From Gnetum montanum (lineage: Eukaryota; Streptophyta; Gnetopsida; Gnetales; Gnetaceae): 44,366 nt of DNA. A model generated the notes under the pieces. That model saw only the letters and a program-made list of their open reading frames with translations, was not told the origin of the DNA and ran no database searches. Numbering within the stretch: the first letter of the stretch is position 1; the number at the start of each line of letters is the position of its first letter. The stretch spans positions 252,913 through 297,278 of the forward strand of contig MNCI01004505.1 in assembly GCA_015680685.1 (NCBI GenBank). Reading direction: 5' to 3'. A program made the translations under genes and the position numbers. Positions 32,931-43,473 of this stretch are shown piece by piece.

Positions 32931-35794
32931 TACTAGGTCATATAGACTTAAAGAAGTATTATTTTGTTTTAAGGCTTGTGTGACCTAGGTCAGTGTGCTT
33001 GCTAGGTCTTTACCATTTGGGGCATCCTTTTCTGTGAAGATTTGGTCCATTTGACCTAGCATTCGTATTTCTTGTGGAGGAGTTTTTGCATTGGTAACTA
33101 AGGATGCTAGGTTCAGGACACAACCCGTGATAGTATCCTTGTTTTGATGACTCGTACTAAGCTCATTAATGGATGGACCCATGGGAACAGTGTTTAGTGG
33201 TGTGGACTTTGGTGGTCCTAATTTGTGCTTATGGTTTTCTCTTTCCAGGTGCTCTCTTGTTAATCTATCGGCAAGACGTTCTCGCAAAGGTCGCGGGAGA
33301 ACAGAGGTGGGTTGTGTGTCAAGGTGTTTTGGCACCTAGATCACAAAGGGAATGGGTTGATTTTCAGAAGGTATGGTTGTTGCTGCAACAGAAGGAGGTA
33401 TGCGGATGACAAATGGTTTTTGTGGTGTGGGGGATGTGCGTATGATGAAAGGGGTTTGAGGAGATGTTGGGGTAGGTGTGTTTTCTGAAGGCTTGTGAAA
33501 CAAAAAAGGTTTTTGCGAGACGTCCTATTTGTTCTCCACATGGATAGTATTAATCACATATGGTGCATCATTGGTATTGAGAGGATCCTTGTAGACTCCC
33601 ATGGGTTGGTTTTGGGGTCTTACTGGGTTTGCCTCATCGAATACTACCTCACCCCTGTCAATCATGCATTGTATATCATGTTTCAAGGTGAAATAGTAAT
33701 CAGTCCCATGACCACACCATTGGTAATATTCATGAAACCTATCCAATCTAAAGGCTCTTGGAATGGGGGGTTCATTAGCTATTACTAAGGCAGGGTTCTT
33801 GGCCAATTCACAGAATTGATCATGTTTTTGAGATGCTGCGGGAGACATTTGCTTATGTTCGATTAACCCAGCCTTTAAAAGTTGATCAAGCAATTGTGAA
33901 GGCTTCATAGGCAAGGGTGTATATATTGAGCAGGGTCTTTTCTTTCAAATGTACGGGCATGACCCATGTTGGTGTTTCTATTTGATGAAGATTCGGGTGT
34001 AGGTATGGGTGTGTTTCTTTCATGGCCATTTGGGGTGGCGGTTTGTTTTCCTTTTTGTCCTGGATGGTTAGGTCGAGTTGTCTCTGCTACCGCTGCTACC
34101 ATCATTTTGGATTTATCTTTCCTCATATGTTGGCTCCTAAAGGTCAAGTAAGCTGGGTCATTACTTGTTTGTGTCGCCTCTTCTATGTCCTTAATTTGCA
34201 TAAATGCTTGGCTCAAGGTACAGGCTTTCAAATAATAAAGTTTTAATTTAATAAATTCATTCATGGCCACCTTAAGGATGGTAAGTAGATACGTTTCAGG
34301 GATGGGCTCATGAAGTTCGTTCAAGGCTACACTCCACCTCTGGATAAATTTCTGTGCTGGCTCTAATGGTGCCTATTTAATCTGAATCAAGCTATCCAGT
34401 GTGGCTTCAGGCTTTAGATTGTATTTAAAGCGAGTAACGAACTGATGTAACAAATCCTCCAGAGAGGATATAGAGTTACGGGCTAGAGCTTGGTACCAAT
34501 CTAAGGCTTTTCCAGTTAAGGACATAGCAAACACACACAGAATTACATGAGGCCATGCCTGAAGCAATAGACATTCTGTTCAGAACGTTACTAGGTGGGC
34601 GACCCATTGTACTTGGTTAGCTAGGGTAATGAGACTCCCTTTGGCAAGGTTAATAGTGGAACTGAGGGGTTGATTGGATCATCTTGATAGAAGTCTAGTA
34701 CCTTAACTTCCTTAGTGTTTATAGTTTTAAGATGCTTTAATTCTTCTACTAACGAGTGCATCATTTTTTTTGTCTGTCCACTCTTGGATGGTAGGTAGAC
34801 CAGTGGGTTGAGTTGGTGGTGGTTGATAATGATTCGATTGTTGCATCGGTTTTGGAAAGAGAGATTTTTGGACTGTCATTTGTTACCATGGGACAACATT
34901 CAGGGCTGAGAATATGGGGTGTGGTACGTTGTAGTGAGTAGACAGGTTTTGCTGAACAGCTAATGGAACCCACTGCCCAGCCACAGGTTGTGAAGTGACA
35001 CCCTGAACATGTTGGGTTGAATTAATCAATGGTGCTCCCTGGATTTTCACTTGAGGTATGTAATGGGTAGACGTGAAAGCTGGTATAACCAATGGCATCC
35101 CAATTACTAGAGGTCGAAAGGTTGATCTTGCATTAGTTTGGGGAGGAGGTTGTTGGGACTGTATTTGCGAAGGTATGATGGAAGTGGACGTATCAAATTG
35201 AATGTTGAGCCTGGAGAAGATGGTAATGGAGGTGGGTACTTCCTGTAAAGAAGCCGATGGTGGAAGTATAGTCTCTTCCAAGAAGGGTTGGAATAATGAG
35301 TTTGTATGGGCATCGGGACTGATGGTATGGTATGAATCCCCATGTTTAAATTGGGCTACAAAGTCATCTTTCTCATCTCCACTCTGAGGCTCTATTGGAG
35401 GTGGCTGTAAGGCTTGACTTCTTGCCATGAGAAGCTGGGATATAAGTCTATGATGGTGTTTGGAGAGAGGGATTATATCAAATGCTGAGGGGATGAACTC
35501 ACGACCTCCTTTGTGAATAAGCTCATAGTTTCTTTTCGCTTCTCTCTCCACATGATCGATAGGCTAGCTAGCTTGGATCTTAACACAAATGAAGTTATAC
35601 TGTTCAAGTGTGAGATTTGCATAAGTAGGGTCTTTGCCCTGTAGCCTGAGTGACTAGCGCATAGGGCCTTGGGGGTTTATCTATTTAATAGCAGTTATGG
35701 GTTCCGTAGCAGTCATAGGGTTCAAGGTTTCAACTCCAAAATCAGAGATCAGCAATGTCACTGGGTTAATTTGGGAGGATTCCATAGTGAGCAT
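32931..35794 (-). pseudogene. Gag of element B
   Basis: Starts at ATG 35794 (MLTMESS). Order: N-terminal block with EQYNFI and NYELIHKGGREFIPS; glutamine/proline/serine-rich middle; Retrotrans_gag core (34567-34250) with MSLTGKALDWYQAL, SISSLEDLLHQFVTRFKYNLKPEATLDSLIQ and PETYLLTILK; the segment RLDRFHEYYQWCGHGTDYYFTLKHDIQ in place of a zinc knuckle; and a linker with PFIIR, KPFVIRIP and PFVI-stop-VP repeats. One frameshift near 33910 moves the frame. Stops near 35690 and 35665 fall in the N-terminus; one of these sites is also a stop in A (TAG here, TGA there), implying ancestral TGG. Confidence 0.8.
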
Positions 35795-36262
35795 GAATAA
35801 ACTAGGCTAGATGAGTTGAACATGAGTAACTGACAATGTGAGTAACTGACAGTGTCGGTAAGCTGAGAGTGTGAGCAAATGACAGCGTGAGCTAACAGGC
35901 AGTGTGAGCTGACAGGCAGCGTGAGCTGATAGGTAGCATGAGCTGACAACATGAGCTGATAGGCAGCGTGAGCTGACAACGTGAGTAGGTTGATAGCGTA
36001 AGGTATTCGATGAATAGAGTGAGTAAGTCAAGCTGAACTTGCATAAGCTAGCTTGACATGCTAGGAAAGTGGTGAGGGAAGCTCAATGTGAATGGTCGAC
36101 GGTGGTGGTGGAATGTTACTTGGCAATAAAACAGCTTGTTTAACTAGCGTGGGTATGCTATTTTGGATTCTGATGGTGGAGGTGGAGTTGCAGAGTTTTG
36201 AAGTATTTGCTATAATGTAAGAGTTCTGTAAGTTTGTAGTCTTGTAACAATTTTGCAAGTAC
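35795..36262 (-). other. Leader of element B with GCGTGAG array
   Basis: Between primer site and gag. Bases 35818-36005 are an array of about ten CAGCGTGAGCTGACAGG-like words with 15-21 bp spacing, the same word as in the B LTR U3. The rest (36010-36262) shows no feature. Confidence 0.65.
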
Positions 36263-36280
36263 GCCCTCCTTCTAGCGTCA
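36263..36280 (-). promoter_or_regulatory. Primer binding site of element B (tRNA-Asn-like)
   Basis: The minus strand reads TGACGCTAGAAGGAGGGC, six bases inside the LTR end. It is the same site as in A and C, with the CCA-pairing TGG mutated to TGA. Confidence 0.6.
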
Positions 36281-36286
36281 ATTTAC

Positions 36287-38091
36287 TGTACTAACCTAAA
36301 TTGTCGATGTAGGGCTGGAAGGGAAAAACAAACACCGAAAGATCATCAGGCAGATATAACTGACCCTGCCTTTGCCCGAGGGCAAGCTGGAAAAGAAAAT
36401 GAAGGTAGAGTACCTTNTTGCCTTTGCCCGAGGGCAAGCTGGAAAAGAAAATGAAGGTAGAGTACCTTGGATGGTCTACACGTAAATCAACTAAGGACTT
36501 CCCCAAGCATAAACTACGGCTTGTGCTGGGGGTATCGTAACTGATGTTTTAAAACATAAATAGTGCACACGAAATGTAAACAGAAACGTATGTAGAACTA
36601 GTATTGTAAACAAATCATGAATTGATGTAAAATAGAGCAAACAATATAATGGCTAGCAAAATGAACTATATTGTATTGCTTAGAAAAGATGTGCACTGGT
36701 CAAAGCATAGCTACACGTGTGGGTGGCAAGTCAAGTGCCAAGCCCCAGGGTGATGTGTTTCGGAAGTGCTTGGATGCTAGGAATTAGATGTGCTCGAGAG
36801 CCCAAGGATTACTGGTTAGAGTTTCCTAAGCTGTCAACCTTCAAAATTGCCAACCCCGTTTATGTGAATTGACAGGGTATTTATAGGGTTTGGCTAGGCT
36901 TGCATGCGAAATTCATGGATGGAATCAATAGCTGAGAATTGAGCGAAAAACAAATCAAGTAACACATGTCTGATGGATAGCTGTATGTGGGTTGGACATG
37001 TGTGGGCCAGCTATGTTTTTTACTAGGTGCATTATATCTTACAGCGTGTGTTGGCTTACTCAAGCTAGCTTACGCTCATGGAAGCACATACAATTTAGAG
37101 CGTAAGAGCTTGACAAGCTCACAAATGAAAATTTACATTGAGAATGATAATGCACAATAAGAGAATTTGACTTTGGCTTTCTTGAATCTTCTCGATCTCT
37201 GAATTGACTGCTGCAGGATGTCGATCTAGGTGGCTTTGTGGCTGTTTGAGGTATCTTTGCTTGACCAGGACTTCTAGTGTGAGTTGATTTTGCCTTGGCA
37301 TGTCCTCAGCGTGCTCACGTTGCACTCACGCTATACTCATACTGCACTCACACTGCCAGCATGACCTCAACGTGAGTGAGCCAGAATGACAGATTTTCCA
37401 TCGAATTTTGATTTTTGAAGCCTGTTTCTTGAATGTAACTATTTTTTGACTATGTGGTTGACCTTAGGAATGATCTTCAAGTCAAAAATTGATCCTGATG
37501 TGACTTTTTTACATCACTTATGGTAACTCACGCTGGACTCATGCTGCCAACATGAGTGTAGCGTGACCACAGCATGAGCTACAAAAACTTGCAATTTTTT
37601 GACCTAAAATCTAGAATTATGGAGGCTGAAATCTGAAGTTGTCAACAATGAACCTTAAGAATGACTTGCACCCTTGAAATCAAATCATTTCAACTCATTT
37701 TTGAGGCTCTGAAAGTTGCTCACGTTGTACTCATGCTGCCAATGTGACCTCAGCATGAGTAACAGTGTGAGTGTGAAAATGTGAACAATTTGTCTTAAAA
37801 TTTGAATTCCCAGATGCTAAAACTTGGAGTGGAAATTAGTGGCCCTTGAGGATGGCTTGCATCCTCAAATTTGAACCATTTTTTACTTTATTTTGAAGCT
37901 ATTGGAGTTTCTCACACTGCACTCATGCTACCAGAATGACCACAGCATGAGTGCCCAGGACAAGCCAGCATGAGTGTCTAGGACAAGCCAGTGTGAGTTT
38001 CATGCCTTAGTTAAATTTTTCCTCTCAAAAGCTCAAGGGGCTCTGAGTTGTTCTTGTTTCAAAGCGTTAGGTCAAAATTAGTGGTGTTTCA
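36287..38091 (-). mobile_element. 5' LTR of element B
   Basis: TGTACTAACC at 36287 to GGTGTTTCA at 38091, homologous along its length to 19312-21065. Minus-strand TATA near 36877-36886; U3 array at 37275-37995. A 50-bp assembly duplication surrounds the N at 36417 (36367-36416 = 36419-36468), so the true length is about 1754 bp, equal to the 3' LTR. Confidence 0.85.
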
Positions 38092-40158
38092 CTATGGGTG
38101 CTCGAGGTGGCACTTTGATAACAAAGGGAGGCCTCTTGCTTATGGAGGTGGAGGGGACCCTTGCCTTGCTCGAAGGTACACGTATCACAAAAGGTTGTTG
38201 TGTAGGTTTAGACTTACCACCTATGCTAATGGTATTTATGACATAGGAGGCATCATCTGTGTTGGATTGACTCACCGTGTTCATCACTAGTTGGCCACGT
38301 TCTATCATTCTCTACAAGTCATCCTGCAAAGCACGATAGTTGTCTGTACTATGACCAGCCAATTGGTGGTAATGACAATATTGGTCCAGCTTGAAGTGTT
38401 GTGGAACTAGGGGCTCGGTTGGTACTGCTAAAGCAAGGGTCCTTAGTAGTTCTCAGTACCTATCATGTTTTTGGTGAGTAATTGCCGATACATGTTTGTT
38501 TTGGATTTGCCTAGCTTTCAAGGGTTGTTGTAGTAGTTTAGAGGGTTGCACTAGTAGTGGTGTATACTTCGAGCAGTCATTGCATTGAAAGTTGGATCTT
38601 GGGGTAGCCCCTATCAATGTAGATGAGTTGGTACCAGAGTTGGCGATTTTGTTAGTTGGGGCTTTAGGTTGCTTAGCTATCGAGCCCCGATTGATTTCTT
38701 TTGTGCTTGTGGCTACTGTTATCTCTATTGTGTTTTTCTTGCAAGCATGTTGGTTTCTGTAGGCCACATGAGCTAGATCATTGCTAACTTGGGCTGCTTC
38801 CTCTATGCTAAGAGACTTTGGTGCTAGATAATATAGTTTGGACTTGATGAAGTCATTCACTACACCTTTGAAGATAACTAGTAAGTGTGTCTCTACTAAG
38901 GGTTCATGCATTTTACTCAATGCAACATTCCAACGTTGAAGGAATTTTGACATGGGTTCTAGAGGCCCCTGTTTAACTTATATAAGTTGGTCAAGGGTTA
39001 CTTCAGGCTTTAGGTTGTACCTGGAGTGTGTCAAAAACTTGGTTATAAGATCCTCCAAAGAGGAGATTGAGGCCTTGGGTAGTGCACGATACCAGTCTAA
39101 GGCCTTGTCCGTGAGTGACATGGGGAACTTACGCATTATGGCATGTGGCCAAGCTTGAAGGAGCAAGCACTCAGATTGGAATGTGACCAAGTATGCATTG
39201 GGATCTCCTTCACCATTGTACTTGCTGAATTGTGGGACTTGGACCCCAGTTGGGAGAGTCAGGGGTTATACCATAGGACTTATGGGGTCATCTTGGTAAA
39301 ATTCCACCACGTTAATGATGTCAGAGGAGGCAGTCTTAAGTCGGTTGATCTCCTCTGTCAAGCTTTGTATCAGCTAGAATGCCTGATTCAAGCTTGGGGA
39401 TGTGCCAGTTGGTTTCATTAGCTAGGCTTGGGTTGGTTGCCTAGCATAGGGTTGAGTTGTTGGTTGTGGAGTCTACTAGTTTAACGTCATAGCAGACGGG
39501 TGTTGCCAGTTTAGCGTTGTAGCAAACGATTGCTAGTGTAATGGCTGAGCGATGGGTGTGGTGATTGGAGTGGGCCACACATGGGTGGGTTGGACGAACA
39601 CCACAAAAATCGATGAGATAGGTGGGATGTAGGATGCCTAAATTTTTTAGGGCTGGGAGGTGGCCCCTACATGAGCATAGTGCTAAGAAAATGCATTAGT
39701 TGCTTGCGAGGAAGGCTGGATTGGCATGGTCACTATCTTGGAGGGGATGGATGGACCAAATCGAGGAGGGACTATACTAGGAAGTGGTTGTTGGAAGACG
39801 GTGTGGAGAGGGCTCTCATGCTCAGAGTGGGCCTCAAACTCATCTTTCTCCTTTTGTGAGGCTTCCTCGTAGGTTGTTCTTGCATCATGCTTGTTTGCAC
39901 AAATGAATTGGGACAAAAACTAGTGGTAGGGCTCCCTAAGTGGGATTATGTCAAACAAGGAGGGGTTATACTCCTGTCCATTTTGATAAACTAGTTCATA
40001 GTCCTATTTTGCCTCTAAATCAAGGTAATCCATTGGTAATCTTGCTTAGATTTTGGCACAAAAAATTTGTATTGTTCGTGGCTTAATGCGACATGCTTTG
40101 GCTTGATTGTGGTATCAAATGTGTTAGATACCAATGTGGAAGGTTGATCTAGATTCAT
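38092..40158 (-). pseudogene. Gag of element C, N-terminal two thirds
   Basis: Starts at ATG 40158 (MNLDQPSTLV). A frameshift in an A/T run near 40065 is the only one seen; from ~40060 to 38092 one frame holds. Motifs: DYELVYQNGQEYNPSLFDIIPL, then a proline/serine-rich middle, Retrotrans_gag core (39190-38850) with MSLTDKALDWYRALPKASISS, LITKFLTHSRYNLKPEVTLDQLI, PLVETHLLVIFKG, and FKLDQYCHYHQLAGHSTDNY, the least decayed zinc-knuckle-like segment here. Then come QPFVIRVP and PPFVIKVPPRAPI before element B interrupts at 38091. A few stops remain. Two AGTTTAAC motif copies sit at 39476-39530. Confidence 0.8.
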
Positions 40159-40538
40159 ATTCACAGATCAGGTTGTGAGAGTCCCTAGTTGCGAAAAATG
40201 GCTAACTCTAAAAATAGCAGAAAAATGACTAAGTATGTCAGTAGTAGGGAAATGGTCAAGTATAGAAATATAGAAAATGGCTAAGTGTAATAATGCAGAA
40301 AAAAAAAATGCTAAGTACGAAAATGCAAGAAAAGGTGCTAAGTATGACAACTACTAAAACTGGCCAACTCTGGTGTAGCATAATAGGGTGTTACACTGTA
40401 GCGCTACGCTACACTATAACATCGCAGTGTGCTACACTACATAGTGTATGCCTGCTCTGTTGCATGTGGTGTAGCTGCTACGCTATACAGAATAAGTCAT
40501 AAAAGTTAAAAATGATACTTGACACAAACTTAGATCTG
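40159..40538 (-). other. Leader of element C: AATGGCTAAG repeat and TACGCT array
   Basis: Bases 40187-40370 hold about seven degenerate copies of GAAAAATGGCTAAGTATG with 25-35 bp spacing. Bases 40375-40490 are a TACGCT/TGTAGC word array like that of the C LTR U3. The rest of the leader is plain. Confidence 0.7.
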
Positions 40539-40555
40539 GCCCTCCTTCTAGTGCC
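40539..40555 (-). promoter_or_regulatory. Primer binding site of element C (tRNA-Asn-like)
   Basis: The minus strand reads TGGCACTAGAAGGAGGG, seven bases inside the LTR end at 40563, as in element A. Confidence 0.65.
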
Positions 40556-40562
40556 AAAAAAT

Positions 40563-42001
40563 TGTAGCGATCGAAAATGTCGATGGCTGGAAACACCAAG
40601 AGGTTATCGGGCGAACAGTTTTAACCCTGAATCTATGTGAGGGTCATGCTAGAGAAAATGGATTCAAGGTGCCCTGAATGGTCTTGTCGATCAAACAGGG
40701 ACTTAATAGGTGTATAATAACCCTTTTGCAAATAATGATTTTAAATGTAACACCTAATGGTAAAATAAAAGAAAACGTAATGTGCACAGTAGTGGAAACG
40801 TGTTAAAGCACATAACGAAACAATAAACACGATTGAACACTTTACAATGCTAAAAAATGCTGTAATAAAAAAAAAAAGAGTTTGAATGAGAAGATGCACT
40901 ACCCCAAAAAAGGGGTATAGGTATACAAAGTGTACAATAGGCGTAGTGATAGTGCAATCATAGCCTCGGTGGTGTCAGGCTGTGAAATCTGGTGCTCACT
41001 ATGATAAACTATGTCTGCTAGGTTGGTAGCTACAATGCACTGCGCGATGTCCTACTAGGTTGCAATGGGGTTGCAATGTAACGTGTGATGTAGTTGTGCC
41101 TCTTTATCGATGTGGTATGCTTTGGGTCTCTTTTGCCCATGGAGCTAGGTGCCGAGATGCCAAAATGCCAAATGCCTTGCTGGTGAAGAAATGAAAGCCT
41201 CCCCCTTTTTTCTCTCCTCCTTTTCAAAAGAGGACGCAAAGGTATTTATAGGGCTAGGGTTAGCCCAACACGTGGATCAAGTACCATGTGGCAGTGCAGT
41301 GGGTAACAACGTGTAATAACGTAGTGTAACAGGGTGTTACACTACATTATGCTATGCAGCGCAAAAATGTGCTACGCTGCAAACGTGTAACAACGCGTAA
41401 CATCGTGTAACAGTGTAGCATAACAAGGTGTTACGCTACACTACGTTATGTAGCCTAGCACACGCTACGCTATGCAGTATATAACAACACGTAACACCAC
41501 GTAACAGTGCAGCGTAATAAGGTGTTATGCTACGCTATAGGATGTTACGCTACGCTACGCTATGCAGCGTAGCAGTGTGTAACAACACGTAACAACACAT
41601 CCTAACAAGGTGTTAGTTACGCTACGCTATGCAGTGTAGAAGTGTGCTACACTATGCAGCGTAGCAATGTGTAACACTGCGTAACAGCACAGTGTAACAG
41701 GGTGTTATGCTACACTACACTATGCAGTGTAACAATGTGCTACGCTACACAATGTAGCAATGTGTAACAATGCGTCATAGTATGTAACAACGTGTAACAG
41801 GGTGTTACGCTACACTATGCTATGCAGCGTAGCAGGGTGTTGAAAGTTCCATTGTTATGACACTTAGAGAAATTTTGCAAATCTGCCAATTGGAGCCAAC
41901 TACACTTAGCACTTGAAAAAATATAGGGAAAGTGCCACTATTTCAACATTTTTCCATATTTGCAGTTGTGATGCTGAGACTTGAAATTTTTTGGTGTTTC
42001 A
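40563..42001 (-). mobile_element. 5' LTR of element C
   Basis: TGTAGCGATCGAAAATG at 40563 to GGTGTTTCA at 42001 (1439 bp). Minus-strand TATA at 41241-41250. U3 is mostly a ~560-bp TACGCT array (41290-41850) followed by a unique end matching 836-981. Right of it lies a C-type 3' internal fragment rather than a plain insertion flank. Confidence 0.85.
41290..41850. repeat. TACGCT/AGCGTA palindromic word array in C 5' LTR
   Basis: Same words as 377-835: GTGTAACAACGCGTAACA, GGTGTTACGCTACACTACG and TATGCAGCGTAGCA. Related larger units of roughly 80-100 bp recur with insertions and losses. It begins about 40 bp upstream (sense direction) of the TATA box. Confidence 0.85.
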
Positions 42002-42410
42002 ATGGCCACTCTTTATTGACGTCTGAAAGAGTGGCCCGAGAGACGTCGACAAAGAATTACCAAACACCACAGTAGACATGTCATCAACGTCATTTGTCAA
42101 CACAAGATCGGATGTCATTTTACCATGCTCAAGAGTGTTATGAGAATAAGGTTTTGCTATGGGACAAGGGGTATAGGCAATGCTAAGGAAAGGAAATTTA
42201 AATGGTGGGAACGAAATGCAAATGGTGGATCATGATGTAAAATGCAAATTCAACATGGTTGATAGTGACCATGGCATGAAGTAGCCTATCCTTAAAATGT
42301 TGACCTCTTGTTAGAGTTTTTATGAGAGCATCAAAGTCCATTTAATGTTGGGTTGATTATGAAGTTGCAGCATTGTCAATTTTCCTAACGATGTGCTTTG
42401 CCCCATTCTT
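42002..42410 (-). mobile_element. Detached 3' internal fragment of a second C-family copy
   Basis: Nearly identical to 982-1390, beginning with a diverged polypurine tract next to the C 5' LTR. It breaks off in a T-rich run, as the match on the left side also does. The LTR at 40563-42001 therefore has a primer site on one side and a polypurine side on the other, the signature of a middle LTR in a former tandem LTR-internal-LTR array. Confidence 0.7.
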
Positions 42411-42722
42411 TTTTTTATTCTTTTTATTTTTTTTAGCATTGTAAAGTGTTCAATCGTGTTTATTGTTTCGTTACAGGCTTTAGCACGTTTCCACTGCTAT
42501 GCACATTACATTTTCTTTTATTTTACCGTCAAGTGTTATATTTAAAATCATTGTTTGCAAAAGGGTTATTATACACCTATTAAGTCCATGTTTGATCAAC
42601 AAGACCATTCAGGGCACTCTGAATCCGTTTTCCCCAGCACGGCCCTCGCACAAATCTGGGGTTAAAACTGTTCACCCGACAAACTCTCAGTGTTTCCAGC
42701 CAATGACGTTTTCAGTCACTAC
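42411..42722 (+). mobile_element. C-family LTR fragment, plus orientation
   Basis: The reverse complement of 40563-40875: it ends in GTTTTCAGTCACTACA, the inverted counterpart of TGTAGCGATCGAAAAT. Only the R/U5-side ~310 bp is present; U3 and TATA are missing. No primer site follows. Confidence 0.8.
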
Positions 42723-42927
42723 AATTAGAACTATAAAGAATTCAATAGCATCATATATGGAATGCAAGGGAGAAGGACAACTCCTCCTAACTTGAGATAA
42801 GTAGGTTTAAATCAAAAATCAAAATAAGGGTGACCCTTGGATTAATAAGTGTCTTACACATAATAAACTTTATTATTTTTCAACAATATTCTTTAAGTAT
42901 GATGAGTCATGAATTTTCTGGCTATGA

Positions 42928-43055
42928 TATCGCAGTCGTGATATATCAGCCCTATTGTATCAGTAGCTGAGATATCGCAGCGACCGTGATATCACAGCCG
43001 CAATATTGCGTATGTGATATCGCGTACGCGATATCTCATCCCCCATGATATCGCG
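42928..43055. repeat. GATATCGC palindromic word array
   Basis: About nine words GATATCGCAG, GATATCAC and GATATCGCG, including a perfect 20-bp palindrome GATATCGCGTACGCGATATC at 43016-43035. It ends about 15 bp before the TATA box. Confidence 0.85.
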
Positions 43056-43070
43056 TCCTACCTCAATGTC

Positions 43071-43078
43071 TATAAATA
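43071..43078 (+). promoter_or_regulatory. TATA box of element D LTR
   Basis: TATAAATA directly downstream of the GATATCGC array, about 745 bp from the LTR end. Confidence 0.65.
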
Positions 43079-43357
43079 AGAGGTAGCGAAGCTCTGGCAG
43101 TTTGATCCCTCCAGAGTTAGATTTTTTCCCGTGTCTGCCCACAGTGTGGTGAATGTAATTGTACCGTGTCATTATTCGAGTGTGTTGTACTTGGACATGC
43201 ACATGACCAGCAATAAAGATCAAGATTACTTCATCATTGTAGCACTCACTTTGTTATTTATTTATTTAATGTTATTTACTATTTTCTCTCTCTCACCCTT
43301 AAACTCCTAGAATGTGGAATGAGTACGACTTGATTAGGAGCATTTAAGTGTGACTGC

Positions 43358-43473
43358 TTGGTAGCCCAGTGGTGTAGCTAGGATCTATGTTTGGTAATCC
43401 AGTGGCGTATCCGGGATTTGCGCTTGGTAATCCTAGTGGCATACCTAGGATCTACGCTTGGTAGTCCTAGTGG
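43358..43473 (+). repeat. 33-bp tandem repeat, 3.5 copies
   Basis: Unit TTGGTAATCCAGTGGCGTAT plus 13 bases, at 43358-43390, 43391-43423, 43424-43457 and a partial copy to 43473. It lies in the transcribed part of the LTR. Confidence 0.9.

Larger units (their letters stand above)
19312..38091 (-). mobile_element. Element B: Tat/Ogre-like LTR retrotransposon with antisense gene
   Basis: An 18.8-kb element inserted in the gag linker of element C. LTRs are at 19312-21065 and 36287-38091. Internal order in the sense direction is primer site, leader, gag, protease, antisense gene (opposite strand), RT, RNase H, integrase, 3' noncoding region, polypurine tract. RT-RH-IN order marks Ty3/gypsy; the GRPW-type protease and the large gap between protease and RT point to Tat/Ogre. 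Flanks CTATG and TTGTG differ by two transitions, compatible with an aged target duplication. All domains carry stops. Confidence 0.8.

Noticed and set aside
41290-41850. CRISPR-like or centromeric satellite array
   Set aside because: No constant repeat with unique spacers, no fixed period, and the array sits inside the U3 of an LTR.
40563-42722. A DNA transposon or foldback element with ~310-bp terminal inverted repeats
   Set aside because: The left arm is the U5 end of an LTR adjoining a primer site and gag; no transposase or matching target duplication is seen.
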